64,000 bases of DNA from Pseudomonas pisciculturae (GTDB lineage: Bacteria; Pseudomonadota; Gammaproteobacteria; Pseudomonadales; Pseudomonadaceae). The stretch's first letter is position 1. Each line of letters begins with the position of its first letter. Positions 46,048 through 54,817 of this stretch are shown in pieces. The notes beneath the pieces are model-generated. The model ran no database searches, was not told where the DNA came from, and saw only the letters and a program-made list of their open reading frames with translations. The position numbers and the translations under genes are program-made. The stretch is taken from NCBI RefSeq assembly GCF_015461805.1, contig NZ_JACVZE010000008.1, positions 248,001 to 312,000 on the forward strand, read 5' to 3'.

Positions 46048-46698
46048 CTATGCCTTGACCTCAATGTCGAGGGCCTGTGCCATTCGCACCAGGTCGGCAA
46101 ACGAGCGCGCGACCATTTTGCGCATCGCCTGCCCACGATGGATCTTCACCGTGATCTCGCTCAAACCAATCTCACCGGCAATTTGCTTGTTCATCAGCCC
46201 AGACGCTGCCAGGGCCATCACCGTTTGCTCGCGGGGCGTGAGGGTGGCATAGCGCATGCGCAAGTCGTCATTGCCGCGCTCGGACTCGCGTCGAGTCTTG
46301 TCTTTTGTATGGGCGGCGCACACGGCATCAATCAAGTCTTGCTCACGAAACGGCTTGGCCAAAAAGTCCACGGCGCCGGCTTTCATGGCGCGCACGGTCA
46401 TGGCGATATCGCCGTGGCCAGTCATGAACACAATGGGCAGGTTGATCCGCGCCGCCACCAGTTCATTCTGAAAATCCAAGCCACTGGTGCCTTGCAGTCG
46501 CACATCCAGCACCAGGCAACTGGGCAGGTCGGGGCGGGGGAAATTCATGAACTCGGCCGCCGAGCCAAACAGCTGCACTTGCAGGCCCACCGAGCGCAAC
46601 AGGCTGCCGAGGGATTCGCGCAACGGGCGGTCATCATCGACGATATACACCCAGGGTTCGTGGCTGATAACGCGGTTCATCGGGTGCAGGTCGTTCAT
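46048..46698 (-). CDS. FixJ/NarL-type response regulator
   Basis: A 216-residue two-domain regulator: receiver domain with acidic pocket D21-D23 (VYIVDDDRP), phosphoacceptor D65 (CLVLDVRLQG), and FLAKPF; then a LuxR-type helix-turn-helix (LTPREQTVMALAASGLMNKQ, ITVKIHRG). Its start overlaps the kinase stop (ATGA), so the pair is co-translated. The signal and regulon are unknown. Confidence 0.94.
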   Translation of the reverse strand: MNDLHPMNRVISHEPWVYIVDDDRPLRESLGSLLRSVGLQVQLFGSAAEFMNFPRPDLPSCLVLDVRLQGTSGLDFQNELVAARINLPIVFMTGHGDIAMTVRAMKAGAVDFLAKPFREQDLIDAVCAAHTKDKTRRESERGNDDLRMRYATLTPREQTVMALAASGLMNKQIAGEIGLSEITVKIHRGQAMRKMVARSFADLVRMAQALDIEVKA

Positions 46699-48233
46699 GG
46701 GGCGTCCTTGGCCAATAGCGGCAGTGAACAGGTGAAGGCCGAGCCTTGGCCTGGTGTGCTGGTGGCCCAGAGTCGGCCGCCATGAAAATCGATGATCGAG
46801 CGGCAGATCGACAGGCCCATGCCCAAGCCATCGGGTTTGGTGGTGAAGAAGGGCTGAAACAGGGTGAGCATCGAGGCGTCGTCGATGCCGATGCCGTGGT
46901 CGGCGACCTCCAGCAGCACGTCATTGCCCTCGACCCAGGTGCGCACGTGCAGCAGGCGTTGGCGCGGCGCGATGGTTTCCATGGCGTGGCAGGCGTTGAT
47001 GATCAGGTTGATGATCACCTGTTGCAGTTGCACGCGGTCGGCGTTGATCTGTGCATCGAGCACGTTCAACTCCACGCGGCTGCGCACCTTGTGGCGCGAC
47101 AGTTCGTGCTGCACCAGGCCCAGGGTTTCATTGACGATGGCGTCCAGGGACTCGGGCTTGCGCAGTGGGTCGCACTTGCGTGACAGCGCACGGATGCGGC
47201 TGATCACCTCACTGGCCCGGCAGGCGCTGGAGACGATGCGGTCCAGGGATTGGCGTGCTTCGTCGAGGTCTGGCTGCGGGCGGTCGAGCCAGCGTCGGCA
47301 GGCTTCGCCGCTGCTGGTAATAGCGGTCAGGGGCTGGTTCACCTCGTGGGCGATCGAGGCGGCCAATTCGCCCAGGGAGGTGATGCGGGTGACATGGGCC
47401 AGCTGGCTTTGGGCGTGAAACAATGCTTCTTCAGCGCGTTTGCTGGCGGTGACATCCATCACCGCGCCCAGGTACTCGACCCGCCCACGGGCCTCGACGG
47501 GGCTGGCGATCATATGGATATGCTTGATGCGCCCGTCGGGCATCAACAGGCGATGCTTGACCTCAATCAGCGGCGAGCGATTCTGCGCCTTTGCGAACAC
47601 TTCGTGGGCCAGGTGCAGATCGTCGGGGTGGGTGCGCTCCAGCACCATGGCTGCCGTGGGCGCTTGGTGATGGGGGTACTCAAAGATGCGCGCCAATTCC
47701 TGCGACCAGGACATCGACTCGCTGTCGCCGCGAAAACTCACGCTGCCCGTCTGGCTCAGGCGCTGGGCACCAATCAGGTAGGCCTCATTGTGGCGCAGGC
47801 TGTCTGCCGCGTATTTGCTGCGCAGCGCCAGAAAGGTGATGGCAGACAGGGCAGTGAGGCAACGGAAGAAACCGGTGACCGCCTCCCAGCGATCATAGTT
47901 GCCGTTGTACAGGAAGAGCATGGTGAGCAGCGCGATGGAAAACAGTGCAACACCAATCACCACATTGATCGAAAACAGATTGGCAGCCATCAACAACAGC
48001 GTGATGTACAGCAGGGTGGGCGCCCAGTCGGTGTGGGTTTCAGAATTGATCACCACGATGCCGCAGGCCACCACCAACCCCACCGCCCAGCCCAAGGCGT
48101 TGATTGCAGGTGTGGGGCTGATGCCGAATGCGGCGCGTGCCTGGGCCTGGCGCGGGGTGAACAGCAGCCTGTCCCAGAGACCGGTCAGCCATGAATGTTC
48201 GCGGCGCACACTCGCGGGAGCGGTGGTTTTCAT
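46695..48233 (-). CDS. PAS-domain sensor histidine kinase
   Basis: The ATG at 48233 is preferred (GAAGG just upstream); ATG 48251 is possible. The 512-residue kinase has four membrane segments (about 45-63, 72-88, 89-109, 120-137), a PAS domain (about 160-265), HisKA with H296 (SIAHEVNQPL), and HATPase with N-box NLIINACHAM and G1 DHGIGID. Membrane sensing plus PAS suggests a redox or small-molecule signal. It is partnered with the downstream response regulator and divergent from a LysR gene. Confidence 0.93.
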   Translation of the reverse strand: MKTTAPASVRREHSWLTGLWDRLLFTPRQAQARAAFGISPTPAINALGWAVGLVVACGIVVINSETHTDWAPTLLYITLLLMAANLFSINVVIGVALFSIALLTMLFLYNGNYDRWEAVTGFFRCLTALSAITFLALRSKYAADSLRHNEAYLIGAQRLSQTGSVSFRGDSESMSWSQELARIFEYPHHQAPTAAMVLERTHPDDLHLAHEVFAKAQNRSPLIEVKHRLLMPDGRIKHIHMIASPVEARGRVEYLGAVMDVTASKRAEEALFHAQSQLAHVTRITSLGELAASIAHEVNQPLTAITSSGEACRRWLDRPQPDLDEARQSLDRIVSSACRASEVISRIRALSRKCDPLRKPESLDAIVNETLGLVQHELSRHKVRSRVELNVLDAQINADRVQLQQVIINLIINACHAMETIAPRQRLLHVRTWVEGNDVLLEVADHGIGIDDASMLTLFQPFFTTKPDGLGMGLSICRSIIDFHGGRLWATSTPGQGSAFTCSLPLLAKDAP

Positions 48234-48344
48234 GGCCTTCGGGCACTCCATTGTTGTTGTAGAGAGTGGAGCATCGGACGCTTACTTTAAAAGCATCCGT
48301 TCGCACCGAGTAGGACACAAAACCCTGAAATCCTGCCAAGCTCT

Positions 48345-48376
48345 ATACCCAGGTATGACTGGCCTGTCCCCAGGTA
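48345..48376. promoter_or_regulatory. phased CCCAGGTA repeats between kinase and LysR genes
   Basis: ATACCCAGGTAT (48345-48356) is a dyad; CCCAGGTA recurs at 48348-48355 and 48369-48376, 21 bases apart (two helical turns). It could be bound by the response regulator or the LysR protein, but no other copies were found. Confidence 0.5.
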
Positions 48377-48453
48377 GGAGAGACGCCTGGCTCGCCCGCA
48401 CCTAACCTGAGGCCTCTCACTCCTCTCCAAGGCCCTGCGGCCGGGTGGCTAAC

Positions 48454-49449
48454 ATGATGAACAGAAATGACCTGCGTCGTGCTGACATCAATCTGCTGGT
48501 GGTGTTCGAGTCGATGATGCACGAGCGCAATGTCAGCCGTGTCGGAGAAAAATTGTTCCTCGGCCAACCGACCATCAGCAGCGCCCTGGGCCGTTTGCGG
48601 CTGATGTTTGATGACCCGCTGTTTATCCGTGCCGGGCGCTTGATGCAGCCCACCTCCCGTGCCGAAGAGATCTTCAGCAATCTGGGCCCGGCGCTGGACA
48701 GCATCGCGGCGGCGCTCAGCCGTTGCCAGGCGTTCAACCCTGGCACCAGCGAGGCGACCTTTCATATCGGCCTGTCGGATGACGTGGAGTACGCCTTGCT
48801 GCCGAGCCTGCTGCGGCGCCTGCGCATCGAAGCGCCCAATATGACCCTGGTGGTGCGTCGCGCTGATCACTGGCAGATGTCTCAGTTGCTCGCCAGCGGC
48901 GAGATATCCCTAGGCATCAGCCACACCCAGGAACTGCCGGCCAATGCCCGCCGCAAAAGCCTGCGGCCGATGCGCCCGATGTTGCTGCGCGCGGACCACC
49001 GGCCGGGTGATCTGGGGTTAGAGGAATTCTGCCAGCGCCCTCATGCGGTGGTGTCGTCGATGGGCAATGTGCTCGATGACGCTGATCGCGCCCTCGGTCT
49101 GCTCGGTCGCCAGCGCAAGGTGGTGCTCACGGTGCCGCAGTTCAGTGCCTTGACGGTGTTGCTGGCCGACAGCGACATGCTCGCCATCGTGCCGGATTAC
49201 GTGGCCCACGCCATGGCCGGGGTGAGTGGGCTGCGGGCGCAGTGTGCGCCGCTGGCATTGCCCGAACAGGAGCTTGCATTGGTGTGGCGCGGTACGACCC
49301 ACAACGACCCGGGCGAGCGCTGGTTGCGGGCGCGGTGCAGTGCGTTTCTTGGCGACCCTGCGACCGAGTTCTCTGTGGTGAGCGAGCTTGCCCGCGCTGG
49401 GCTGCGAAGCGGCCCTAATAAAGTCACTGCGGTGTGTCAGAGCGGTTGA
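48454..49449 (+). CDS. LysR-family regulator with a REP-derived C-terminal tail
   Basis: The ATG at 48454 (331 residues) starts MMNRNDLRRADINLLVVFES, followed by a winged helix (EKLFLGQPTISSALGRLRLM) and effector domain (VPDYVAHAMAGVSGL). The last ~25 residues (ELARAGLRSGPNK) are encoded by a REP element beginning at 49374, so the original stop was probably lost when the REP arrived. The branch resembles NodD/NahR-type sensors with the MMHERNVSR helix. The divergent two-component genes may be targets. Confidence 0.9.
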   Translation: MMNRNDLRRADINLLVVFESMMHERNVSRVGEKLFLGQPTISSALGRLRLMFDDPLFIRAGRLMQPTSRAEEIFSNLGPALDSIAAALSRCQAFNPGTSEATFHIGLSDDVEYALLPSLLRRLRIEAPNMTLVVRRADHWQMSQLLASGEISLGISHTQELPANARRKSLRPMRPMLLRADHRPGDLGLEEFCQRPHAVVSSMGNVLDDADRALGLLGRQRKVVLTVPQFSALTVLLADSDMLAIVPDYVAHAMAGVSGLRAQCAPLALPEQELALVWRGTTHNDPGERWLRARCSAFLGDPATEFSVVSELARAGLRSGPNKVTAVCQSG

Positions 49450-49504
49450 GGTGGCAGGGTTTGGGGCTGCTTCGCAGCCCAGCGCGAGCAAGCTCGCTCA
49501 CCAC
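49374..49504. repeat. REPIN extending into the LysR coding region
   Basis: TGTGGTGAGCGAGCTTGCCC on the left is mirrored by its partner ending in GCTCGCTCACCACA on the right; a further GCTCGCTCGCCACA half-arm follows to 49522. The left half overlaps the last codons of the LysR gene. Confidence 0.88.
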
Positions 49505-49543
49505 AGAAAGCTCGCTCGCCACAACAGCTGAGGAACACTTGCC

Positions 49544-50956
49544 ATGTATACCCATCCTTTGTTGCTCGGCGGTGCATTGATTCTGCTCGACCTGACACTC
49601 TGGCAGTGCCTCGGCCCGCCCAAACGCACCTTGCGCACGGTGCTGCGGGTATTGGTGTTCGCGCTGTTCTGCTGGGTGATGGTAACCGCCGGTATCAGCC
49701 CGTTGCAGCCGCCGCCGTGGCCCGATGACGCAGTGCTTAATCTGATGGCGACGGTGATGGGGATCGGCTGGTGGTTATTTGCCGCCCGCACCGTAACGGT
49801 CATCTTGGGCCATGGTCTCACTGCCCGCGTCGGTCAGAGCGCGCGTTTGTTGCACGATGTGATGGGCGCCGTGATCTTCCTGGTGGCCATCGTCGGCGCG
49901 GCGGCGTATGTGCTGCAATTGCCGGTCAAGGGGTTGCTGGCGACCTCGGGGGCCATGGCGATCATCCTCGGCCTGGCGGTGCAAAGCACCTTGAGTGATG
50001 TGTTCAGTGGCATCGTGATCAACACCACCAAGCCCTATCAGATTGATGATTGGGTCAGCATCGACGGCATTGAAGGCAAAGTGCTGGACATCGACTGGCG
50101 CTCCACCCACTTGCAGACCGAGGCCGGCAGTGTCGCCGTAGTGCCCAACTCGCTGGCGGCCAAGGCCAAGATCCTCAATCACAGCCGGCCGGCTGCGCTG
50201 CATGGCGTCAGCGTCACCCTGGCGGTGCCCAGCGCAGCGGCGCCACGTCAGGTGCTGGAGGCACTGGAAAAAGCCTTGCAGGGCACCCAAGCCTTGCTGC
50301 CGGGGCAGGCCGCAAAAGTCTCGATAAAAAGCTCACAACTGGGCTTCAACGAATACGAACTCAGGGGCTTTGTGGCTTCGCGTTCAGCCCGCAGTGGGGT
50401 GCGCAATCTGATGTTTGACCTGGCCCACCGACACCTTGAAGCGGCAGGCGTGACGTGGGGCGCGACCGTGCAGGCCTGGAGCCGCCAGCGCCAGTTGCTG
50501 GAGGAAGCGCGGGTGATGCGGGCCCTCAGTGTCGAGGAGCGCGACCGCCTGGCCGACGCCATGACGGCAGTAGACTTCCAGGCCAATCAGGTGTTGCTGG
50601 CCTTCGATGAAATCGCCGATGGCCTGCTGATCATCGCCGCTGGCGTGGTCTCGGTGGCGGTGCATGATGGCGAGCGCGTGGTCGAAGCCGTGCGCATGGG
50701 CCCCGGCGAAGTGATGGGCGAGGAGGGCATCCTGACGGATGGCCGTTCCCGTGGGCAATTTCGCAGCCTCACCAGCGGGCGCCTGTATCGCATCGAAAAA
50801 GCCCTGCTGGGCGCGCAGTTGCAGCACAGCAGTGATCTGTTGATGGCGTTGGATAAATTGCAGCATCAGCGTGAAGGTATTCGGGATGCCGTGGTACTCA
50901 AGAAACCGCAGCCCATCAAGAAAACCGGGTTCCTGCGCTGGCTGCAAGACAAATAA
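49544..50956 (+). CDS. MscS-type channel with C-terminal cyclic-nucleotide-binding domain
   Basis: The 470-residue protein has five or so N-terminal membrane segments, ending in the MscS pore helix (SGAMAIILGLAVQSTLSDVF, about 135-160), the beta domain (KPYQIDDWVSIDGIEG) and a cytoplasmic vestibule. Residues ~335-440 look like a CAP_ED domain (AIGxxL-type ending MGEEGILTDG, RSLTSGRLYRI). This matches the bacterial cyclic-nucleotide-gated (bCNG) branch of MscS proteins. The nucleotide and physiological role are unknown. Confidence 0.88.
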   Translation: MYTHPLLLGGALILLDLTLWQCLGPPKRTLRTVLRVLVFALFCWVMVTAGISPLQPPPWPDDAVLNLMATVMGIGWWLFAARTVTVILGHGLTARVGQSARLLHDVMGAVIFLVAIVGAAAYVLQLPVKGLLATSGAMAIILGLAVQSTLSDVFSGIVINTTKPYQIDDWVSIDGIEGKVLDIDWRSTHLQTEAGSVAVVPNSLAAKAKILNHSRPAALHGVSVTLAVPSAAAPRQVLEALEKALQGTQALLPGQAAKVSIKSSQLGFNEYELRGFVASRSARSGVRNLMFDLAHRHLEAAGVTWGATVQAWSRQRQLLEEARVMRALSVEERDRLADAMTAVDFQANQVLLAFDEIADGLLIIAAGVVSVAVHDGERVVEAVRMGPGEVMGEEGILTDGRSRGQFRSLTSGRLYRIEKALLGAQLQHSSDLLMALDKLQHQREGIRDAVVLKKPQPIKKTGFLRWLQDK

Positions 50957-50988
50957 CCACCGCTGGCTTTGCATTGGAATGCAACCCA

Positions 50989-51031
50989 TGTGGGAGGGGG
51001 CAAGTCGAATCGTCGCACCGCCCCTCCCACA
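50989..51031. repeat. short single REP with an extended head
   Basis: TGTGGGAGGGG and CCCCTCCCACA flank a 21-base head, GCAAGTCGAATCGTCGCACCG-like. It may act as a terminator between the convergent mscS-type and GlxA genes. The head matches, inverted, the REPIN at 55618. Confidence 0.8.
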
Positions 51032-51059
51032 TTGATCTTCACTGCTTACCGGTACCGTG

Positions 51060-52055
51060 TCAGCGGGAGAATCGCTCGCGGTATTCGCGAGGCGAAATCG
51101 TCAGGTGCCGGTGAAAGGTATAACGCATCCGTTCTTCATCCCCGAAACCGCACAACCGCGCGATCTGGTCGATATTGCGTTCTGAGTCTTCCAACAATCG
51201 TCGCGCCGCTTCCATGCGAAACAACTCGACGGCCTTGGCCGGCGTGCGCCCAGTACGCTGCTTGTAGACCCGCGCAAAATTGCGCGGGCTCATCTGCGCC
51301 TGTTGCGCCAAGCGTTCCACTGACAGGTCGGCTTCCTGCAGGTTGTCGGCGAGCCACAGGTGCAGCTCATCAAAACCTGCGCTGTCGTCGGTTTGTGCCT
51401 GCAACAGCTGGCTGAACTGCGCCTGCCCGCCAGGGCGCTTGAGAAACACCACCAGTTCGCGGGCCACTTGCAAGGCCACATCACGGCCACAGTCGATTTC
51501 CACCAGGGCCAGGGCCAGGTCGATCCCGGCAGTCACACCCGCCGAGGTCCACACATTGCCCTGCTGGATAAAAATCGCGTCCATATCCACCACGATCGCC
51601 GGGAAGCCGGCCTTGAGCATGTCGCACATGGCCCAGTGGGTGGCGGCGCGGCGGCCGTCGAGCAAACCGGCCATGGCCAGCAGGAAGGTGCCGCTGCACA
51701 CCGAGGCCGTACGCGCGGCCGTGCCTGATGCCACCCGCAGCCATTCCACCAGTTCGGTGTTGGCCGCCATGGCCTGCTGGATCGCCGGCGCGCCGGGCAC
51801 GATCAAGGTGTCGATGGCGCTGGCGCTGAACTGCGCCAACTCCACCGTGTGCACGCTCAGCCCTTCGGCGGTTTGCATCAACCCGCCCGCCAGGCTCGCC
51901 GTGTGCATCACGTAGCCGGGCAAGCCGCGCTCGGTCATGGCTTTGGTGGCGGCCCAGAACACCGTCTGGGCGCCGGTCAGGTCGAGCAAGCCCATCTGCG
52001 GATAGGCCAAGAACACCAACGTGCGCGGCTGACCCAGCGCCGCGACCGCCATCAT
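51060..52055 (-). CDS. GlxA-family AraC-type regulator
   Basis: The start used is the ATG at 52055, which overlaps the transaldolase stop (ATGA), giving 331 residues. A DJ-1/PfpI-like domain (LVFLAYPQMGLLDLTGAQTV; elbow ASVCSGTFLLA with Cys) covers about 1-200, and two AraC helix-turn-helix motifs close the protein (VERLAQQAQMSPRNFARVYK, DQIARLCGFGDEERMRYTF). Being coupled to the transaldolase, it may add a second layer of control to the polyol locus. Confidence 0.92.
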   Translation of the reverse strand: MMAVAALGQPRTLVFLAYPQMGLLDLTGAQTVFWAATKAMTERGLPGYVMHTASLAGGLMQTAEGLSVHTVELAQFSASAIDTLIVPGAPAIQQAMAANTELVEWLRVASGTAARTASVCSGTFLLAMAGLLDGRRAATHWAMCDMLKAGFPAIVVDMDAIFIQQGNVWTSAGVTAGIDLALALVEIDCGRDVALQVARELVVFLKRPGGQAQFSQLLQAQTDDSAGFDELHLWLADNLQEADLSVERLAQQAQMSPRNFARVYKQRTGRTPAKAVELFRMEAARRLLEDSERNIDQIARLCGFGDEERMRYTFHRHLTISPREYRERFSR

Positions 52056-52975
52056 GCGCGGGCCAGCAGGGTTTCCAGCTTTTCCTGGTCGCGCGCGAAC
52101 TGGCGAATGCCTTCGGCAAGTTTCTCGGTGGCCATGGCGTCTTCGTTGGAGGCCCAACGGAACTGCGCTTCGGTCAACGATTGGCGAGCTTCGCCAGCGG
52201 TGCCCGGTTGCAATTTGCGCTCAAGAGGGCCGCTGTCTTCGGCGAGTTTTTGCAGCAGGTCCGGGCTGATGGTCAGGCGGTCGCAACCGGCCAGTTGTTC
52301 GATCTGGCTGAGGGTGCGGAAACTGGCGCCCATCACCACGGTAGGGATGTTGTTGGCCTTGTAGTAGTTGTAGATACGTGTCACCGACTGCACGCCCGGG
52401 TCGTCAACGCCGGTGTAGTCCTGGCCGGTGCTCTTGCGGTACCAGTCATAGATGCGGCCCACGAACGGCGAGATCAGGAACACCCCGGCATCGGCGCAGG
52501 CCACGGCCTGGGCGAACGAGAACAGCAGGGTGAGGTTGGTCTGGATACCGGCTTTTTCCAGGCGCTCGGCGGTGCGAATGCCTTCCCAAGTGGAGGCCAG
52601 CTTGATCAGCACACGGTCGCGGCTCACACCGGCTTGGTCGTACAGCGCGATCAACTGGTTGGCCTTGGCCCATAGCGCCTCTTCATCAAACGACAATCGC
52701 GCGTCGACCTCGGTGGAAATGCGCCCCGGAATCACCTTGAGAATCCCCGCACCCACCGACACCGCAAAGTGATCGCAAGCCAGGTCTACATCGCCTTTGG
52801 CGTGGGCCACGGCGCTGCGCAACAGCTCGGCGTACTCGGGGATGGCGGCCGCCTTGAGCAGCAGCGACGGGTTGGTGGTGGCGTCCACCGGGCGCAGGCG
52901 GCTGATGGCTTCCAGGTCGCCGGTGTCGCAGACTACGGTGGTGAATTGCTTGAGTTGTTCGAGCTTGGACGTCAT
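52052..52975 (-). CDS. tal: transaldolase
   Basis: This 307-residue class I transaldolase has the Schiff-base lysine at K125 (VLIKLASTWEG), D17/N35 region residues (CDTGD, DATTNPSLLLK), and the TalB-like C-terminus. It moves a dihydroxyacetone unit in the non-oxidative pentose phosphate pathway. Inside a sugar-catabolic operon it would recycle the xylulose- or sedoheptulose-phosphates released by the split transketolase. Overlap with the GlxA gene implies co-transcription. Confidence 0.93.
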   Translation of the reverse strand: MTSKLEQLKQFTTVVCDTGDLEAISRLRPVDATTNPSLLLKAAAIPEYAELLRSAVAHAKGDVDLACDHFAVSVGAGILKVIPGRISTEVDARLSFDEEALWAKANQLIALYDQAGVSRDRVLIKLASTWEGIRTAERLEKAGIQTNLTLLFSFAQAVACADAGVFLISPFVGRIYDWYRKSTGQDYTGVDDPGVQSVTRIYNYYKANNIPTVVMGASFRTLSQIEQLAGCDRLTISPDLLQKLAEDSGPLERKLQPGTAGEARQSLTEAQFRWASNEDAMATEKLAEGIRQFARDQEKLETLLARA

Positions 52976-52999
52976 GAACGGTAGTCTCCGAAATAGGGG

Positions 53000-53953
53000 T
53001 TATTGGTTCAGGGCCTGCGCGGTATCCAGGTCGCTGATCAGGATGTCCAGGTAGCCGCCCTTGAGCGCGCCGCGAATCGCCTGGACCTTGTTCAGCCCGC
53101 CGGCCAGGCCGAGTACACGGTGGATGGCACGCAGCTTGGGCAGCGCCACCGACACCACGAATTCTTCATCTTCTTCCAGTACCGGCTTACCTTGCGCATC
53201 GAAGTAGCGCAGGCAGATATCACCTACCGCGCCACGCTCGGCGAGCAGGCGCAGCATGTCTTCGGTGTAGTAGTTGCCGCTGTTGCGCAGCAGTTGCGAG
53301 GGCTCCAGGTCGCCGATGCCGACAATCGCCAGGGTGATGCTGTCAAAGCGTTGCAGCACCTCCTTGACCTCTTCCATCTGCACGATGCGTTGCTTGCTTT
53401 CCACCGATTGCTCGATGCTTTGCGACGGCAGCAGGTACGCCGGGCAGTTGAGCAGGGTGGCCAGGCGCTGGGTGAGCAGGGTGGCTTCGAACGCGCCCTT
53501 GTTGCCAACGCCGCCGAGCAGTTGCACCACTTCTTCGGCGCCTTGCTTGCCTGCCTGCACATGCAGATGGCCGACCATGGCGCGAATGGTGCTGCTCCAT
53601 GACGAAATACCGATGTGATCCTGGGGTGACAGGCTGGTTTCCAGGTAATGGGCGGCCGCTGAGCCGATGGCCTGCTTGATGCTCTCGTCGTTGCCGGGCT
53701 CGGTGGCTTCCACCACGATCACCCGGCGCACGCCGTAGCGGCGCTGCAATTGGCTTTCCAGCTCCAAATGCAGCCCTTGCAGGCGCATCACGCTGATTTT
53801 CACCACGCCGTCTTGCAGCGCCCGGCGCAGGGCGCGGCTGATAAAGGACTGGGAGAGGTCCAGTTGCGTGGAAATCTCGGACTGCTTGAGCCCTTCTTCG
53901 TAATAGAGGCTCGCGATCTTGGTGATCAGGCGCTGTTCTTCGATCTGGCTCAT
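53000..53953 (-). CDS. SorC-family sugar-responsive regulator
   Basis: This 317-residue protein starts with a helix-turn-helix (EGLKQSEISTQLDLSQSFIS) and a long sugar-phosphate sensor domain (IGISSWSSTIRAMVGHLHV, LLGGVGNKGAFEATLLTQRL, LAIVGIGDLEPSQLL) typical of SorC/CggR/DeoR-like effectors. It follows two SDR genes in a strand-matched operon and is the most likely regulator of the divergent polyol locus, where paired TGAATA elements lie. Confidence 0.92.
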   Translation of the reverse strand: MSQIEEQRLITKIASLYYEEGLKQSEISTQLDLSQSFISRALRRALQDGVVKISVMRLQGLHLELESQLQRRYGVRRVIVVEATEPGNDESIKQAIGSAAAHYLETSLSPQDHIGISSWSSTIRAMVGHLHVQAGKQGAEEVVQLLGGVGNKGAFEATLLTQRLATLLNCPAYLLPSQSIEQSVESKQRIVQMEEVKEVLQRFDSITLAIVGIGDLEPSQLLRNSGNYYTEDMLRLLAERGAVGDICLRYFDAQGKPVLEEDEEFVVSVALPKLRAIHRVLGLAGGLNKVQAIRGALKGGYLDILISDLDTAQALNQ

Positions 53954-53998
53954 GAAGGCCTCAGTAGATGTATCAATGTCGGTGAGGATACCAAACCC

Positions 53999-54799
53999 TT
54001 ACGACATGATCAGGCCGCCGTCGATATTGATCGCTTGGCCGGTGAGGTAGGCCGCATCGTTCGACGCCAAAAACGCCACCAAACCCGCGACATCCGAGGG
54101 TTTTCCGGCACGGCGCAGAGGGATGTTCTTGACCCATTCGGCCATCAATTCACCCTTGCCATAGCGTTTTTCGTCGGTGCTGAGGATCTCGCCCCAGACG
54201 CGGTCGTTGTAGTCCCACATCTCGCTCTCGATGATGCCGGGGCAAAATGCGTTGACCGTGATGTTATGCCGCGCCAGTTCCAGCGCCAGGCTTTGGGTGA
54301 TGCCGATCACGCCCATCTTGCTCGCGGCATAGTGCGGCGTGTAGATAAAACCCTGGCGGCCCTGGCCGGACGAGGTATTGATCAGTCGCCCGCTGCCTTG
54401 CTTGACCATGTACTTGGCCGCTTCCCGGCAACCGAGCCACACGCCGGTGGTGTTCACCTGCAGTACCTTGTCGAAGTCGGCGCGGGGCATTTTGTCGTAA
54501 TGGTCGATGGTGATGATGCCGGCGTTCTGCACCGACACGTCGATGCTGCCGAAGCGTGCGTGTCCTTCACGGTAGAGCTTTTCGATGTCGTCTTCGTTGG
54601 TAACGTCGATGCCCAGGGCGAGGGTGTCGACGCTGTATTCCTGGGCGAGTTGGTCGGCGGTGAAGGTCACGCGCTCCAGGTCGTTGGAGGCCAGTACCAG
54701 GTTGGCGCCTTCTTGGGCGAAGCGCTCGGCAATGCCGGCGCCGATGCCACGGCAGGCGCCGGTGATAACGATGGTTTTACCGCTGAAACGTTGCGACAT
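53999..54799 (-). CDS. SDR-family polyol/sugar dehydrogenase
   Basis: The start used is the ATG at 54799 (266 residues). TGACRGIG (13-20), the NNAG-equivalent QNAG (91-94), S143/S144, Y157 and K161 (HYAASKMGV), and the closing TGQAINIDGGLIMS. This ending and length match sorbitol/ribitol/acetoin dehydrogenases. It could oxidise an alditol to a ketose for the FGGY kinase. Confidence 0.9.
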   Translation of the reverse strand: MSQRFSGKTIVITGACRGIGAGIAERFAQEGANLVLASNDLERVTFTADQLAQEYSVDTLALGIDVTNEDDIEKLYREGHARFGSIDVSVQNAGIITIDHYDKMPRADFDKVLQVNTTGVWLGCREAAKYMVKQGSGRLINTSSGQGRQGFIYTPHYAASKMGVIGITQSLALELARHNITVNAFCPGIIESEMWDYNDRVWGEILSTDEKRYGKGELMAEWVKNIPLRRAGKPSDVAGLVAFLASNDAAYLTGQAINIDGGLIMS

Positions 54800-54817
54800 G
54801 AGAGTGGGCTCCAAGGC

